Source of the DNA: Arthrobacter nitrophenolicus
GTDB taxonomy: Bacteria; Actinomycetota; Actinomycetes; Actinomycetales; Micrococcaceae
Reading direction: 5' to 3'
Length of the DNA stretch: 64,000 nt
Assembly: GCF_000332815.1 (NCBI RefSeq)
Contig: NZ_AOFD01000008.1
Location: 1-64,000 of the forward strand
Shown here: positions 9,189-18,435 of the stretch, in pieces
Position numbering within the stretch: position 1 is the first letter of the stretch
How the letters are laid out: every line of letters begins with the position of its first letter
The notes under the pieces: model-generated
What the model saw: the letters and a program-made list of their open reading frames with translations, nothing else
What the model was told of the DNA's origin: nothing
Database searches by the model: none
Program-made: the position numbers and the translations under genes

Positions 9189-10062
9189 GTGAAAATAGCC
9201 CTTGACCCCACACCCTTCCACACTCGCACAGCCTGCTCGAGTTTCCCAAGGTGGTAGCGGATCTCGGCTACAAATACATGCAGATGACGCCGCATGCGGA
9301 CTTCATCCCCTTCTACAACCACCCCAAAGCGGACGATGAACTGGTGGGCCAGTTGAACAAGGCCTGCAGGAACGCGGGGATTGAAATCGCTTCCGTACTC
9401 CCGGTGCTCCGCTGGTCCGGCCCGGACGAGGCGCCCGCGAGGCGGCGGTCCGTTACTGGAAGCGCGCCATCCAGATCACGGTTGACCTTGGCGTCAGCAC
9501 CATGAACACCGAGTTCAGCGGCCGCCCGGAAAAGGCCGAGGAATCAGAACGCGCCTTCTACCGCTCCATGGAGGAACTGCTGCCCATCATCGAGCGGGAA
9601 GGCATCGACCTGCTCATCGACCCGCACCCTGACGACTTCGTGGAGGAAGGCCTGGCCGCCATCCGCGTGATCCGTGGTGTGAACTCCAAGAACGTGGGCA
9701 TGGTGTACGTCGCCTCGCACAGCTTCCATATGCGGAACTCGCCGCTGGATATCATGCGCGCCGCAGGGGACAAACTGCGCCTGGTCCACGTGGCGGACAC
9801 CATGGACCACCATGCCTCCCACGGCCTTCGCTACATCACCAACCCGCCGGGCAACCCGGTCCGGGTACACCAGCACCTGAAGATCGGCGACGGCGACGTC
9901 AACTGGGATGAGTTCTTCGGCGGTTTGAACGAGATCGGTTTCCTGGACCGGGACGACACCGTTATGGTCTCCAGCGTTTTCGCCGAGGACGAGAACGCCG
10001 AAGAGGTGTCCCGCTACCAGCTGGAGACCATGAAGCAGTACGTCCAGAAGGTCACTGCATGA
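9189..10062 (+). CDS. iolH: IolH-like sugar phosphate isomerase/epimerase (two base losses)
   Basis: A TIM-barrel AP-endonuclease-2 fold protein of about 291 residues. Two single-base losses must be repaired: C near 9212 (PFHHSHSLLEFPK) and G near 9431 (DEAARE). GTG start at 9189 with GGAG upstream. Seen: YMQMTPHADFIPFY, LIDPHPDDFVEEG, VYVASHSFHM and HVADTMDHHASHG, which supply the metal ligands. IolH is usual in actinobacterial iol clusters, but its exact reaction is not firmly established; isomerisation of an inosose or deoxyketogluconate-type intermediate is plausible. It overlaps the transporter start by 4 nt (ATGA). Confidence 0.85.
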
Positions 10063-11507
10063 GTGAGGCGCACCCCTTATCCGCGGCGCCAAAAGCAGGG
10101 AAGCAGCCCGGCAACCACAAAAAGGCGCTCCGGACCGTCACCATCATTTCCACGTTCGGCGGCCTGCTGTTCGGCTATGACACCGGCGTCATCAACGGAG
10201 CCCTGCCGTATATGCAGGAGGACCTGGGCCTGACGCCGCTGACCGAGGGCCTGGTGACGTCGTCGCTGCTGTTCGGTGCAGCCTTCGGCGCATTGTTCGG
10301 CGGCCGTCTCGCTGACCGGAATGGCCGGCGCAAGATGATCATGGTCCTGGCCATCATCTTCCTGGTGGGCACCCTTGCCTGCACGTTCTCACCCAGCACC
10401 GAGGTGATGATCGCCGCCCGGTTCGTGCTGGGCCTCGCCGTCGGCGGTGCCTCGGTGACCGTCCCCGTGTACCTCGCGGAGGTTTCCCCCAGCGCACGCC
10501 GCGGACGGATCGTCACCCAGAACGAGCTGATGATCGTCACCGGCCAGCTGCTCGCCTTCATCTTCAACGCCTACCTGGGCAACACCTTCGGAGAGTCCGG
10601 CGGCATCTGGCGCTGGATGCTCGTCATCGCCACCCTGCCGGCCATTGCCTTGTGGATCGGCATGAACTTCATGCCGGAGAGCCCGCGGTGGCTGGCCTCG
10701 ATGGGCAGCTTCGGCGAGACCCTCAGCGTGCTGCAGCGCATCCGCTCGCAGGAGGACGCGCGCGCGGAGTTCGAAGAGGTCAAGGCGATGGCCGTGGAGG
10801 ACTACAAGTCCAAGATGGGCACGTGGAAGGACCTGGGCATCCCGTGGCTTCGCAGGATTTTCTTCGTGGGCCTGGGCCTGGCGGTCATCCAGCAAATCAC
10901 CGGCGTGAACTCCATCATGTACTACGGCACCCAGATCCTGGCCGAGTCCGGGTTCGGCCGGGAGGCGGCGCTGACGGCCAACATCGCCAACGGCGTGATC
11001 TCTGTCCTCGCCACCTTCGTGGGCATCTGGCTGCTGGGCAGGGTGGGGCGCAGGCGGATGCTCATCACCGGGCAGGTGGGAACGACGTCGGCCCTGCTGT
11101 TGATTGGCCTTTTCTCACTGATCCTGCCAGAGGGCGCTGCCCGCGGCTTCGTCATCCTGTCGCTGACAGTGACGTTCCTTGCCTTCCAGCAGGGCGCCAT
11201 CTCTCCGGTGACCTGGCTTATGTTGTCTGAGATCTTCCCGCTAAAGATCCGCGGATTGGGCATGGGAGCGTCCGCCTTTGTCCTGTGGATCGTGAACTTC
11301 CTGGTGGGCTTCGGTTTCCCCCAGCTCCTCGCCGCGATAGGGCTGTCCAACACCTTCTTCGTGTTCGCAGTCCTGGGCGTGGGGGCCATTGCCTTTGCGG
11401 CGAAGTACGTTCCGGAGACCAAGGACAAGAGCCTTGAGGACCTGGAACACTACTTCAAGAACCTGGCAGGTGCCCCAGCGGAAGTCCCCGCAGGTGGACG
11501 CGTGTAG
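10059..11507 (+). CDS. iolT: MFS sugar/inositol proton symporter (IolT-like)
   Basis: A 482-residue sugar-porter-family MFS protein with about 12 membrane segments. Signature motifs are intact: FGYDTGVINGALPYM in TM1, GGRLADRNGRRK between TM2 and TM3, PVYLAEVSPSARRGR, PESPRWL at the central loop, QQITGVNSIMYYGTQIL in TM7 and VPETKDKSLEDLE at the C-terminus. Translational coupling to iolH and position in the iol operon make myo-inositol the likely substrate. This is the second inositol uptake candidate beside the ABC importer downstream. Confidence 0.9.
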   Translation: MSEAHPLSAAPKAGKQPGNHKKALRTVTIISTFGGLLFGYDTGVINGALPYMQEDLGLTPLTEGLVTSSLLFGAAFGALFGGRLADRNGRRKMIMVLAIIFLVGTLACTFSPSTEVMIAARFVLGLAVGGASVTVPVYLAEVSPSARRGRIVTQNELMIVTGQLLAFIFNAYLGNTFGESGGIWRWMLVIATLPAIALWIGMNFMPESPRWLASMGSFGETLSVLQRIRSQEDARAEFEEVKAMAVEDYKSKMGTWKDLGIPWLRRIFFVGLGLAVIQQITGVNSIMYYGTQILAESGFGREAALTANIANGVISVLATFVGIWLLGRVGRRRMLITGQVGTTSALLLIGLFSLILPEGAARGFVILSLTVTFLAFQQGAISPVTWLMLSEIFPLKIRGLGMGASAFVLWIVNFLVGFGFPQLLAAIGLSNTFFVFAVLGVGAIAFAAKYVPETKDKSLEDLEHYFKNLAGAPAEVPAGGRV

Positions 11508-11535
11508 CGGACAGACTCCTGTCCCACCACGCCCC

Positions 11536-11573
11536 GCAATGCCCCGTTGAGAACTCTCTCAGCGGGGCATTGC
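11536..11573 (+). terminator. Hairpin terminator after the iolC-iolT operon
   Basis: 17-bp arms with one G-T wobble (11536-11552 and 11557-11573) around a 4-nt loop ACTC. The stem core is GCAATGCCCCG. It is followed by TGTTTAAG, a weak U-tract. Its place 29 nt after the transporter stop supports transcription termination. Confidence 0.75.
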
Positions 11574-11615
11574 GTGTTTAAGACACAAGGCTTTTCCTAC
11601 GTAAGAACATGCTAA

Positions 11616-11659
11616 TGACAGGACAAAGTCTTGACTTTTGTGAACCGGGTCACCATGAT
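11616..11659 (+). promoter_or_regulatory. Promoter and operator of the sugar ABC operon
   Basis: Operator-family box TGACAGGACA (11616-11625), identical to the second iolC box, sits 5 nt upstream of a consensus -35 TTGACT (11631-11636). A CATGAT -10 (11654-11659) follows at 17 bp. The shared box ties the ABC importer to the iol regulon. Confidence 0.6.
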
Positions 11660-11726
11660 CGAGGGGAAGGCAAAAGAATGCACGTAAGGAAGCGTGCGTG
11701 AGGGCCTGAATCAAAGGAGATTTATC

Positions 11727-12718
11727 GTGAAGAAGTTTTCCTGGCGGAAAGCGGCCCTGGTGGCAGCGGTTGCACCCATGATGGCTTTGAGCGCCTGCTC
11801 CAGCACCGGCGGCAGGACTGAGCAAGCCGGCACCACGGGCGGCGGCCAGGTTGCCACCACTGAACGCATGAAGATCGCCCTGATCACCCACGCCGCTCCG
11901 GGGGACACCTTCTGGGACATCGTCCGGAAGGGCGCGGAGGAAGCCTCCGCGAAGGACAATGTGGAGTTGCTGTACACCTCGGACCCTGAAGGCGGACGCC
12001 AGGCACAGCTGATCCAGCAGGCAATCGACCAGAAGGTCGACGGCATCGCAGTAACACTGGCAAAGCCGGACGCCTCAAGGACGCCCTGCAAAAGGCGACC
12101 GACGCTGGCATCCCGGTTGTCAGCCTGAATGCCGGCGAATCTGTCTCCGCCCAGCTTGGCGCCTTCACCCACTTCGGCTCCAACGAGAAACTCGCCGGTG
12201 CCGCCGTCGGATCCAAGCTCAGCGAACTGGGGCTCGACCACCCCATCTGCGTCATCCAGGAACAGGGGCATGTGGGCCTCGAAGCCCGATGCGCCGGTGT
12301 CAAGGAAAAAGTGGCCGGAACAGAAATCCTCTACGTGCCCGGCACCGACATGGCCCAGGTTTCCTCAACGGTCACCGCCAAACTCCAGGCAACCGCCGAC
12401 GCTGACGCCATTATCGGTCTCGGCGCACCCTACACACTCACCATCCTGAAAGCCGTGACCAGCGCCGGGAGCAAAGCAAAAGTCGCCTCCTTCGACATGA
12501 ATGCCGAACTCGCCCAAAAAATTGTTGACGGCGAGATCGCTTTCACGGTGGACCAGCAGCCGTGGCTGCAGGGCTACGGCGCCATTGATGCGCTCTGGCA
12601 GGCCAAGCGCGGCGGCTTCCAGGTCGGCGGCGGCCAGCCTGTGTTGACCGGTCCCTCGATCGTTGATCAGGAAACCGCTCCCGCCGTCCTCGAATTCGCC
12701 AAGGAGGGTGTCCGCTAG
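11727..12718 (+). CDS. ABC sugar substrate-binding lipoprotein (one base loss)
   Basis: A periplasmic-binding-protein-like protein of about 330 residues after restoring one C near 12072 (KPDALKDALQKATDAGIPVV). GTG start at 11727 with AAAGGAGA upstream. A lipoprotein signal ends in LSAC, so Cys is lipidated and the protein is anchored outside the membrane. RbsB-type features: ALITHAAPGDTFWDIV, QQAIDQKVDGIAVT, VSLNAG and DADAIIGLGA. It delivers a sugar or inositol to the permease that follows. The substrate is inferred from the operator and the neighbouring dehydrogenases. Confidence 0.88.
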
Positions 12719-12782
12719 GGACACCCCTCCCGCCGGTCCGCGGCCCCGGGCCACGGACCCGGCCCTAGGTAGGAGAACCATC

Positions 12783-13841
12783 ATGACCATCACCCAGAGC
12801 GTGACAAAGCCCCCGGCGCTGCGCGACGAGCGACTCATCAAGCGCAACCCTTTCCAGAAGCTCCTGGCACGTCCCGAAGTGGGCGCCCTCGTCGGCGCCA
12901 TCGTCCTCTTCGTCTTTTTCGCCTCCGTCTCACAGACGTTCATCCAGCCGAACGCCTTTGCCACCGTCCTGTACGGCAGCTCCACCATCGGCATCATGGC
13001 AGTTGGGGTGTCACTGCTGATGATCGGCGGGGAGTTCGATCTCTCCACCGGCGTCGCCGTCATCAGCTCCGCCCTCACCGCCTCCATGTTCAGCTGGTAC
13101 TTCAGCATGAACGTGTGGGTGGGCGTGGTCCTGGCGCTCGTCGTGTCCCTGGGCATCGGCTTCATCAACGGCTGGATCCTGATGAAGACCAAATTGCCGA
13201 GCTTTATCGTCACCCTCGCCACATTCCTGATGCTGACGGGCCTCAACCTCGGACTGACCCGCATGATCGGCGGGGGCGTGTCCTCCCCGTCGATTTCCGA
13301 CATGGACGGCTACCAGGCAGCCCGGGCGGTCTTCGCCTCCTCGGTCAAAATCGGCGGCGTGGACGTCAACAACACTGTCTTCATCTGGATCGCGCTTGTC
13401 GCCGTGGCATCCTGGGTGCTGCTGCGGACCAAGGTGGGCAACTGGATATTCGCCGTAGGCGGCGACGCGAACGCCGCACGTGCCGTGGGCGTGCCGGTCA
13501 AGGCAACCAAGATCGGCCTCTTCATGGCCGTCGGTTTCTGCGGCTGGGTCCTTGGCATGCACAACCTGTTCGCCTTCGACGCCGTGCAGTCCGGAGAAGG
13601 CGTGGGCAACGAGTTCCTTTACATCATCGCCGCAGTCATCGGCGGCTGCCTCCTCACGGGCGGCTACGGCTCGGCAGTGGGTGGCGCGATCGGCGCCTTC
13701 ATCTTCGGCATGGCCAACAAAGGTATCGTCTACGCCCAGTGGAACCCCGACTGGTTCAAGTTCTTCCTGGGCCTGATGCTGCTCCTGGCCACCATCGTGA
13801 ACCTGATCGTCAAGCGGCGCGCAGACGCAAGTAAGGGCTGA
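12783..13841 (+). CDS. ABC sugar transporter permease (RbsC/FrcC-like)
   Basis: A 352-residue inner-membrane permease of the ribose/fructose-type family, with 8-10 hydrophobic segments. Signature regions seen: [19 protein letters not shown] near residue 80, [18 protein letters not shown] near 145, and [16 protein letters not shown], the cytoplasmic coupling segment. It lies between the binding protein and the ATPase. RBS TAGGAGAACC before the ATG. Substrate probably an inositol or related polyol, by context. Confidence 0.9.
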   Translation: MTITQSVTKPPALRDERLIKRNPFQKLLARPEVGALVGAIVLFVFFASVSQTFIQPNAFATVLYGSSTIGIMAVGVSLLMIGGEFDLSTGVAVISSALTASMFSWYFSMNVWVGVVLALVVSLGIGFINGWILMKTKLPSFIVTLATFLMLTGLNLGLTRMIGGGVSSPSISDMDGYQAARAVFASSVKIGGVDVNNTVFIWIALVAVASWVLLRTKVGNWIFAVGGDANAARAVGVPVKATKIGLFMAVGFCGWVLGMHNLFAFDAVQSGEGVGNEFLYIIAAVIGGCLLTGGYGSAVGGAIGAFIFGMANKGIVYAQWNPDWFKFFLGLMLLLATIVNLIVKRRADASKG

Positions 13842-13846
13842 TAACC

Positions 13847-14773
13847 ATGAGTGCCAATCAAATCGACCAGCAGCAGCTCCTCAAGGATGAGAAGGACCCG
13901 CTGACCCACACCCCCGTCCACCTGCTTTCCCTGGAGAGCGTGGGCAAGCACTACGGCAGCATCGTCGCCCTCACCGACGTCACGATGGCCGTGGACAACG
14001 GCCGGGTCACCTGCGTCCTTGGCGACAACGGTGCCGGCAAATCCACCCTGATCAAGATCATCGCCGGGCTGCACCAGCACGACGAAGGCGTCCTGAAGGT
14101 CATGGGGGAGGAGCGCAAGTTCAGTTCGCCGCGGGACGCCCTGGATGTCGGCATCGCAACCGTCTACCAGGACCTAGCCGTGGTTCCCCTGATGCCCATC
14201 TGGCGCAACTTCTTCCTGGGCTCGGAGCTGACCACCGGCTTCGGGCCCTTCAAGAAGCTGGACGTCCAGACGATGAAGGACGTCACCAAGAAGGAACTCG
14301 CCGACATGGGCATCGACCTGCGCGACGTCGAGCAGCCCATTGGCCAGCTCTCCGGCGGTGAGCGGCAGTGCGTCGCCATTGCCCGGGCGGTGTACTTCGG
14401 CGCCAAGGTCCTGATCCTGGACGAGCCGACGGCGGCCCTCGGCGTGAAGCAGTCAGGCGTGGTCCTGCGCTACATCCTCCAGGCGCGGGACCGCGGCCTT
14501 GGAGTCATCTTCATTACCCACAACCCCCACCATGCCTTCCCTGTCGGGGACCGCTTCCTGCTGCTCAAGCGCGGAAAGTCGATCGGCTACTACGACAAGA
14601 AGGACATCACCCTGGACGAGCTCACCGCCCAGATGGCCGGTGGCGCCGAACTCGCCGAACTCGCCCACGAGCTTGAACAGCTGGGCGGACACGGCGACGT
14701 GGTCAAGGAGGTCCAGGCCGAGGTTGCCCACACCTCCGAGTCGCTGAAGGAAGACAGCCCGCGGCACGTGTAG
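13847..14773 (+). CDS. ABC sugar transporter ATP-binding protein (single NBD)
   Basis: A 308-residue ATPase with one nucleotide-binding domain: Walker [11 protein letters not shown]-loop VYQDLA, signature [14 protein letters not shown], Walker [13 protein letters not shown] and H-loop [10 protein letters not shown]. RbsA-type importers usually carry two NBDs in about 500 residues. A single NBD matches the FrcA type, so a homodimer is expected. The C-terminal 50 residues are Ala/Glu-rich with a helical look. It starts 5 nt after the permease stop. Confidence 0.9.
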   Translation: MSANQIDQQQLLKDEKDPLTHTPVHLLSLESVGKHYGSIVALTDVTMAVDNGRVTCVLGDNGAGKSTLIKIIAGLHQHDEGVLKVMGEERKFSSPRDALDVGIATVYQDLAVVPLMPIWRNFFLGSELTTGFGPFKKLDVQTMKDVTKKELADMGIDLRDVEQPIGQLSGGERQCVAIARAVYFGAKVLILDEPTAALGVKQSGVVLRYILQARDRGLGVIFITHNPHHAFPVGDRFLLLKRGKSIGYYDKKDITLDELTAQMAGGAELAELAHELEQLGGHGDVVKEVQAEVAHTSESLKEDSPRHV

Positions 14774-14775
14774 CA

Positions 14776-14834
14776 GGACACCTGCGCCGGGCCCGCCGGA
14801 GAATCCGGACGGGCCCGGCCGCCTGCGGGTGTCC
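14776..14834 (+). terminator. Strong GC-rich stem-loop after the ABC operon
   Basis: An outer stem GGACACCTGC / GCGGGTGTCC (one mismatch) encloses an inner stem with core GCCGGGCCCG / CGGGCCCGGC and a short AGAAT loop. There is no U-tract. It starts 2 nt after the ATPase stop and probably ends or attenuates the transcript before the next gene set. Confidence 0.6.
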
Positions 14835-14906
14835 TCCGTTCTGGATTCCCGGGACGCTCACCCGACTGAACTTCCACCTGTTCTGACTACTTGAAAGGAC
14901 GAGCCA

Positions 14907-15994
14907 ATGGCTTACATCATCCAGGATCCACCACAAGGCGCGGCCCCGGTCCGGATCGGGCTCATCGGCTCCGGCTGGATGGGCGCCTTCCATGCGGAAA
15001 GCATCGCCCGCCGTGTCCCGGGCACCATTCTGGCCGCCATCGCAGACCCCAACGTCGAATCCGCCCGTGCACTGGCCGGGGAACTTGGCACCTCAAAGGT
15101 CACGGCCAGCGCAGACGACCTCCTGGCCGACCCGGACATCGACGCCGTCGTCATTGCCAGCCTGCACGCTTCCATGCCCCGTTGATTGCGCAGGCAGCTG
15201 CTGCGGGGAAACACGTCTTCTGCGAAAAGCCGGGCGGGCAGGGACTGGAGGAGCTCGACGCCGCACTCACCGCGGTAGAGGAAGCGGGCGTGCACTTCCA
15301 GATCGGTTTCAACCGCCGGTACGCGGACGATTTCCGGGCCGCCAAGAAAGACCTGGCGGACGGTGTTGCCGGGACACCGCAGCTCCTGCGCTCGCTGACA
15401 CGGGATCCCGGCAACGGAAGCATCCCCAATGCAGCAAGGGTGCCCGCCTGGACCATCTTCCTGGAGACCCTCATCCACGACTTTGACACCCTCAACTGGC
15501 TCAATGAGGGTGCCGAGCCCGTGGAAGTCTACGCTGTGGCCGATGCGCTCGTGGAGCCGTCCCTGCGTGACCAAGGTTTCCTGGACACCGCCGTGGTGAC
15601 CATCCGGTACAGCAACGGCGCCATCGCAGTGGCCGAGGCCAACTTCAGCGCACTTTACGGGTATGACATCCGCGGCGAGGTCTTCGGCTCGAAAGGCATG
15701 GTGCAGGCCGGACGTTCCACGGAAACAGCAGCACGCCGCTACACCGCGGACGGGCTTTCCGCAGATACCCCGCGGCTCAACATCGAGCTCTTCCGCCAGG
15801 CATACACGGACGAACTCGCCGATTTCGCCGCGGCAGTGCGGGCAAAGCGCGACGGCGGGCCCGTACCGTCGTCGGGTGTCACCCTCACCCCGGGGGCTGC
15901 CGACGCCCGCCGGGCGCTGGCCATGGCGCTCGCCTGCATCGAGTCCGTCAAGAGCGGTGCCCCGGTTCCCGTCGCTGAGAAGGCAGCCGTCTGA
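14907..15994 (+). CDS. Gfo/Idh/MocA dehydrogenase, second IolG paralogue (one base loss)
   Basis: About 362 residues after restoring one C near 15175 (SLHASHAPLIAQAAAAGKHVF). Rossmann motif LIGSGWMGAFHAES, active-site FCEKPGGQG and second-domain LETLIHDFDTLNWL with conserved His/Asp. This NAD-dependent sugar or inositol dehydrogenase differs from the main IolG, so another inositol stereoisomer (scyllo- or D-chiro-) is plausible. AAAGGA precedes the ATG. Its TGA overlaps the next ATG. Confidence 0.85.
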
Positions 15995-16778
15995 TGCGCC
16001 TCGCGGTCTGCGCGGAAATGGTCTTCACCGACCTTCCGTTTGTTGAGCGGGTCAAGAGGATCCACGAGGCCGGATTCGACGTCGAGATCTGGGATTCGCG
16101 TGGCAAGGACCTCCAGGCACTGAAGGCCACCGGTGCCGTCTTTTCCTCCATGACGGGCTACTCGGCCGGCAGCCTGGTGGACCCGGACACTGCCGACGAC
16201 GTGGTCCGCACCGCCGAAGCGTTGATTCCCACTGCCCTGGAACTCGGGGTCAGCCGCATGGTGGTGCACCCCGGCGAACTGGTGGACGGCCGGGCCGCCC
16301 GCCCCGTGTACCGTTCCACCGGCCGCATGTGGGCCACGGGTGCGCGGACCCTGGAACGGCTCGGGAGGTTGGGCGAAAGGCACGGCGTAACCTTTTGCCT
16401 GGAAAACCTCAATACGATCCTGGACCACCCCGGGATCCCCCTGGCGCGGGCCAAGGACACGCTGGCGCTGGTGGAAGCGGCCGCCCATCCGCATGCAGGA
16501 TGATGCTGGACCTGTACCACGCCCAGTTGGGGGAGGGAAACCTGATCGAACTGGTGCGGTCCGCCCTGCCGTACATCGGTGAGATCCAGGTGGCGGACGT
16601 GCCCGGCCGCTGTGAACCCGGCACCGGGGAGATCAATTACGGGGCAGTGGCCCGGGCGCTCGCAGACGCCGGCTATGAGGGAACCGTTGGCATGGAAGCC
16701 TGGGCGAAGGATGACAGCACCGCGGCCCTTGACGCCTTCCGGGCCGCCTTCAGCGTCTACGCAGAGGAAAAGCCATGA
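15994..16778 (+). CDS. Sugar phosphate isomerase/epimerase, hydroxypyruvate isomerase-like (one base loss)
   Basis: A TIM-barrel protein of about 261 residues after restoring one A near 16501 (HPHAGMMLDLYHAQ). Seen: LAVCAEMVFTDLPFVERV at the N-terminus, VVHPGELVDG, FCLENLN, IGEIQVADVPGR and the C-terminal GTVGMEAWAK. These match the Hyi/OtnI-like group that isomerises 2-keto sugars. It overlaps both neighbours (TGATG before, ATGA after), so the three genes form a coupled unit. Reaction not determined. Confidence 0.82.
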
Positions 16779-17902
16779 GAAGCGTAGTGCTTGGCCTGGT
16801 CGGTGTGGGCCGGATCGGGGTGATGCATACCAACAACATCGCAGCGCTCAATGGACTCCTCCACGGAATCGACGTCCGGCTCCGGCTGACGGACGTCGCG
16901 GAGGAGCACGCGCGCAACGTGGCGGCCGAACTTGATGCCGAGTTCCTGCCGTCCGTGGAGGCGCTGCTCGCCTCGGGGGTCCAGGGGCTCGTGATCGCGA
17001 CCGGGACCGGGACCCACCCCGAGCTGATCCGCGCCGGGGTGGATGCGGGGATTCCCGTCTTTTGCGAGAAGCCGGTCGCCATGAACGTGGAGGACGCCCT
17101 GCCCGTGCTGGACTACATCCGCAGCAACAACGGAGTGGTCCAGGTCGGCCACCAGCGGCGCTTTGATGCCGGCTATCTTGAGGCCAGGCGCGCCTTCCGG
17201 GCCGGGGAGCTGGGCTGGATCCATTCGCTCCGGGCCGTCACCTGCGACGTGGCGCCGCCGCCTGTCGAGTTCCTGGCCACGTCCGGGGGTTTGTTCCGTG
17301 ACTGTTCGGTCCACGACTTCGATATCCTCCGCTGGCTGACCGGCCGCGAGATCGTGGAGGTGTACGCCAAGGGTTCGAACAACGGTGACGCGGCCATCGG
17401 GTCCGTGGGAGATGTGGACACCGCGCTGGCTTTGGTGACGTTCGACGACGGCACGGTAGGGACCGTCTCCGCCAGCCGCTACAACGGGGCGGGCCACGAT
17501 GTCCGGCTGGAGATCCAGGGCTCGGCCGCATCGCTGGTGGTGGGGCTGGACGACAGGTCGGCGATGGTTTCCGCCGAACCCGGTGTCGCCTTTCCGGCGG
17601 GGAAGCCACACAGAACGTTCGCGGAGCGCTTCGACCAGGCGTACAGATCGGAAATGCAGGCATTCGTGGAGCTGATTTTGGGGCGCAGGAAAAACCCCTG
17701 CACCCCCGAGGACGCCGTGGCAGCATCGCGGGTTGCCGACGCCGCCCAGGAGTCGCTGGCGAGCGGCTTGCCGGTAAGGGTGGCAAGCGCGGTGCCGAGC
17801 CGGATGCCTGATACGCAGGGAAAGCCGGTCAGCTCACTGCGTGCAGTTTGGGGAGGGCGTCCACGAGGGGTGCCAGTTCGGGGATGTCCTGCGCTTCGTT
17901 AA
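16775..17902 (+). CDS. Gfo/Idh/MocA dehydrogenase, third paralogue
   Basis: An oxidoreductase with Rossmann motif GLVGVGRIGVMHTNNI, active-site FCEKPVAMNVED and LFRDCSVHDFDILRWL. Probably an inositol or sugar dehydrogenase acting with the two genes before it. The open frame is 375 residues, but its last 30 are unlike the family and overlap the convergent MarR gene by 74 nt. A lost base near 17788 would give a natural end in AGAEPDA with a TGA around 17810; I cannot prove this. The enzyme domain itself is intact. Confidence 0.82.
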   Translation: MRSVVLGLVGVGRIGVMHTNNIAALNGLLHGIDVRLRLTDVAEEHARNVAAELDAEFLPSVEALLASGVQGLVIATGTGTHPELIRAGVDAGIPVFCEKPVAMNVEDALPVLDYIRSNNGVVQVGHQRRFDAGYLEARRAFRAGELGWIHSLRAVTCDVAPPPVEFLATSGGLFRDCSVHDFDILRWLTGREIVEVYAKGSNNGDAAIGSVGDVDTALALVTFDDGTVGTVSASRYNGAGHDVRLEIQGSAASLVVGLDDRSAMVSAEPGVAFPAGKPHRTFAERFDQAYRSEMQAFVELILGRRKNPCTPEDAVAASRVADAAQESLASGLPVRVASAVPSRMPDTQGKPVSSLRAVWGGRPRGVPVRGCPALR

Positions 17903-18278
17903 GTGCCTGTTCCAGCGTTGCGTCATGCACGGGACGGGCCTCCGCCAGGAGGCTGCTGCCGTTTGCCGTCAGCTCGGTGTATATGCCACGCCGGTCATCG
18001 TCGCACAGGATCCGGGTGAGGAGCCCCCGGTCCTCGAGCCGGTTGACCAGGCGGGTGGTGGCACTGGGGCTCAGGGCTGTGGCGCGGGCCAACTGCTGCA
18101 TCCGCATGTGCCAGCCGTCCTGGCGGCTCAGTGCGTCCAGGACCGTGTACTCCACGACTGAGAGCTTCGATCCGGCCTGGAGGGCACGCTCAAGTTCGCC
18201 TTCAATCAGGCCGTGAAGTGCCGCCAGGGTCCGCCATCCTTGCGCGCGGACCTCGACGGCGTCGTCCTTGATGCCCAT
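17829..18278 (-). CDS. MarR-family transcriptional regulator
   Basis: A 149-residue winged-helix regulator from the ATG at 18278, which has RBS AAAGGAG 8 nt upstream. An earlier in-frame ATG would run through the operator. HTH region: SVVEYTVLDALSRQDGW, then LARATALSPSATTRLVNRLEDRGLL, with a wing around DRRGIYTELT. It is divergent from an MFS efflux gene and separated from it by an elaborate inverted repeat (18332-18391), so it most likely represses both. Effector unknown. Confidence 0.9.
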   Translation of the reverse strand: MGIKDDAVEVRAQGWRTLAALHGLIEGELERALQAGSKLSVVEYTVLDALSRQDGWHMRMQQLARATALSPSATTRLVNRLEDRGLLTRILCDDDRRGIYTELTANGSSLLAEARPVHDATLEQALNEAQDIPELAPLVDALPKLHAVS

Positions 18279-18331
18279 GGTGTTTACTCCTTTTGGCTGG
18301 GAGCCGGGAGGCGGCCGCCAGCGGATACGGA

Positions 18332-18391
18332 AATAGTTGCTTGCGCGGGATATTTGCATGTGCAACAATAAATCCCGCGCCTGCAACTATT
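18332..18391. promoter_or_regulatory. Nested palindromic MarR operator
   Basis: Outer arms AATAGTTGCTTGCGCGGGAT (18332-18351) and its complement (18372-18391) match at 18 of 20 positions. The centre holds a further perfect palindrome, TTGCATGTGCAA (18354-18365). All three contain GTTGC/TTGCA-type half-sites. It occupies the whole divergent promoter region between marR and the MFS gene. Confidence 0.7.
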
Positions 18392-18435
18392 CTAGGCGCG
18401 TTCCCCCGACACGTACAGCTCAAAGGAGCGTCCGC

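Noticed and set aside
17903..17960. Gfo/Idh/MocA gene extending into the MarR gene as functional overlap
   Set aside because: The overlapping tail is unlike the family, so I consider it an effect of a lost base, not a true long overlap.
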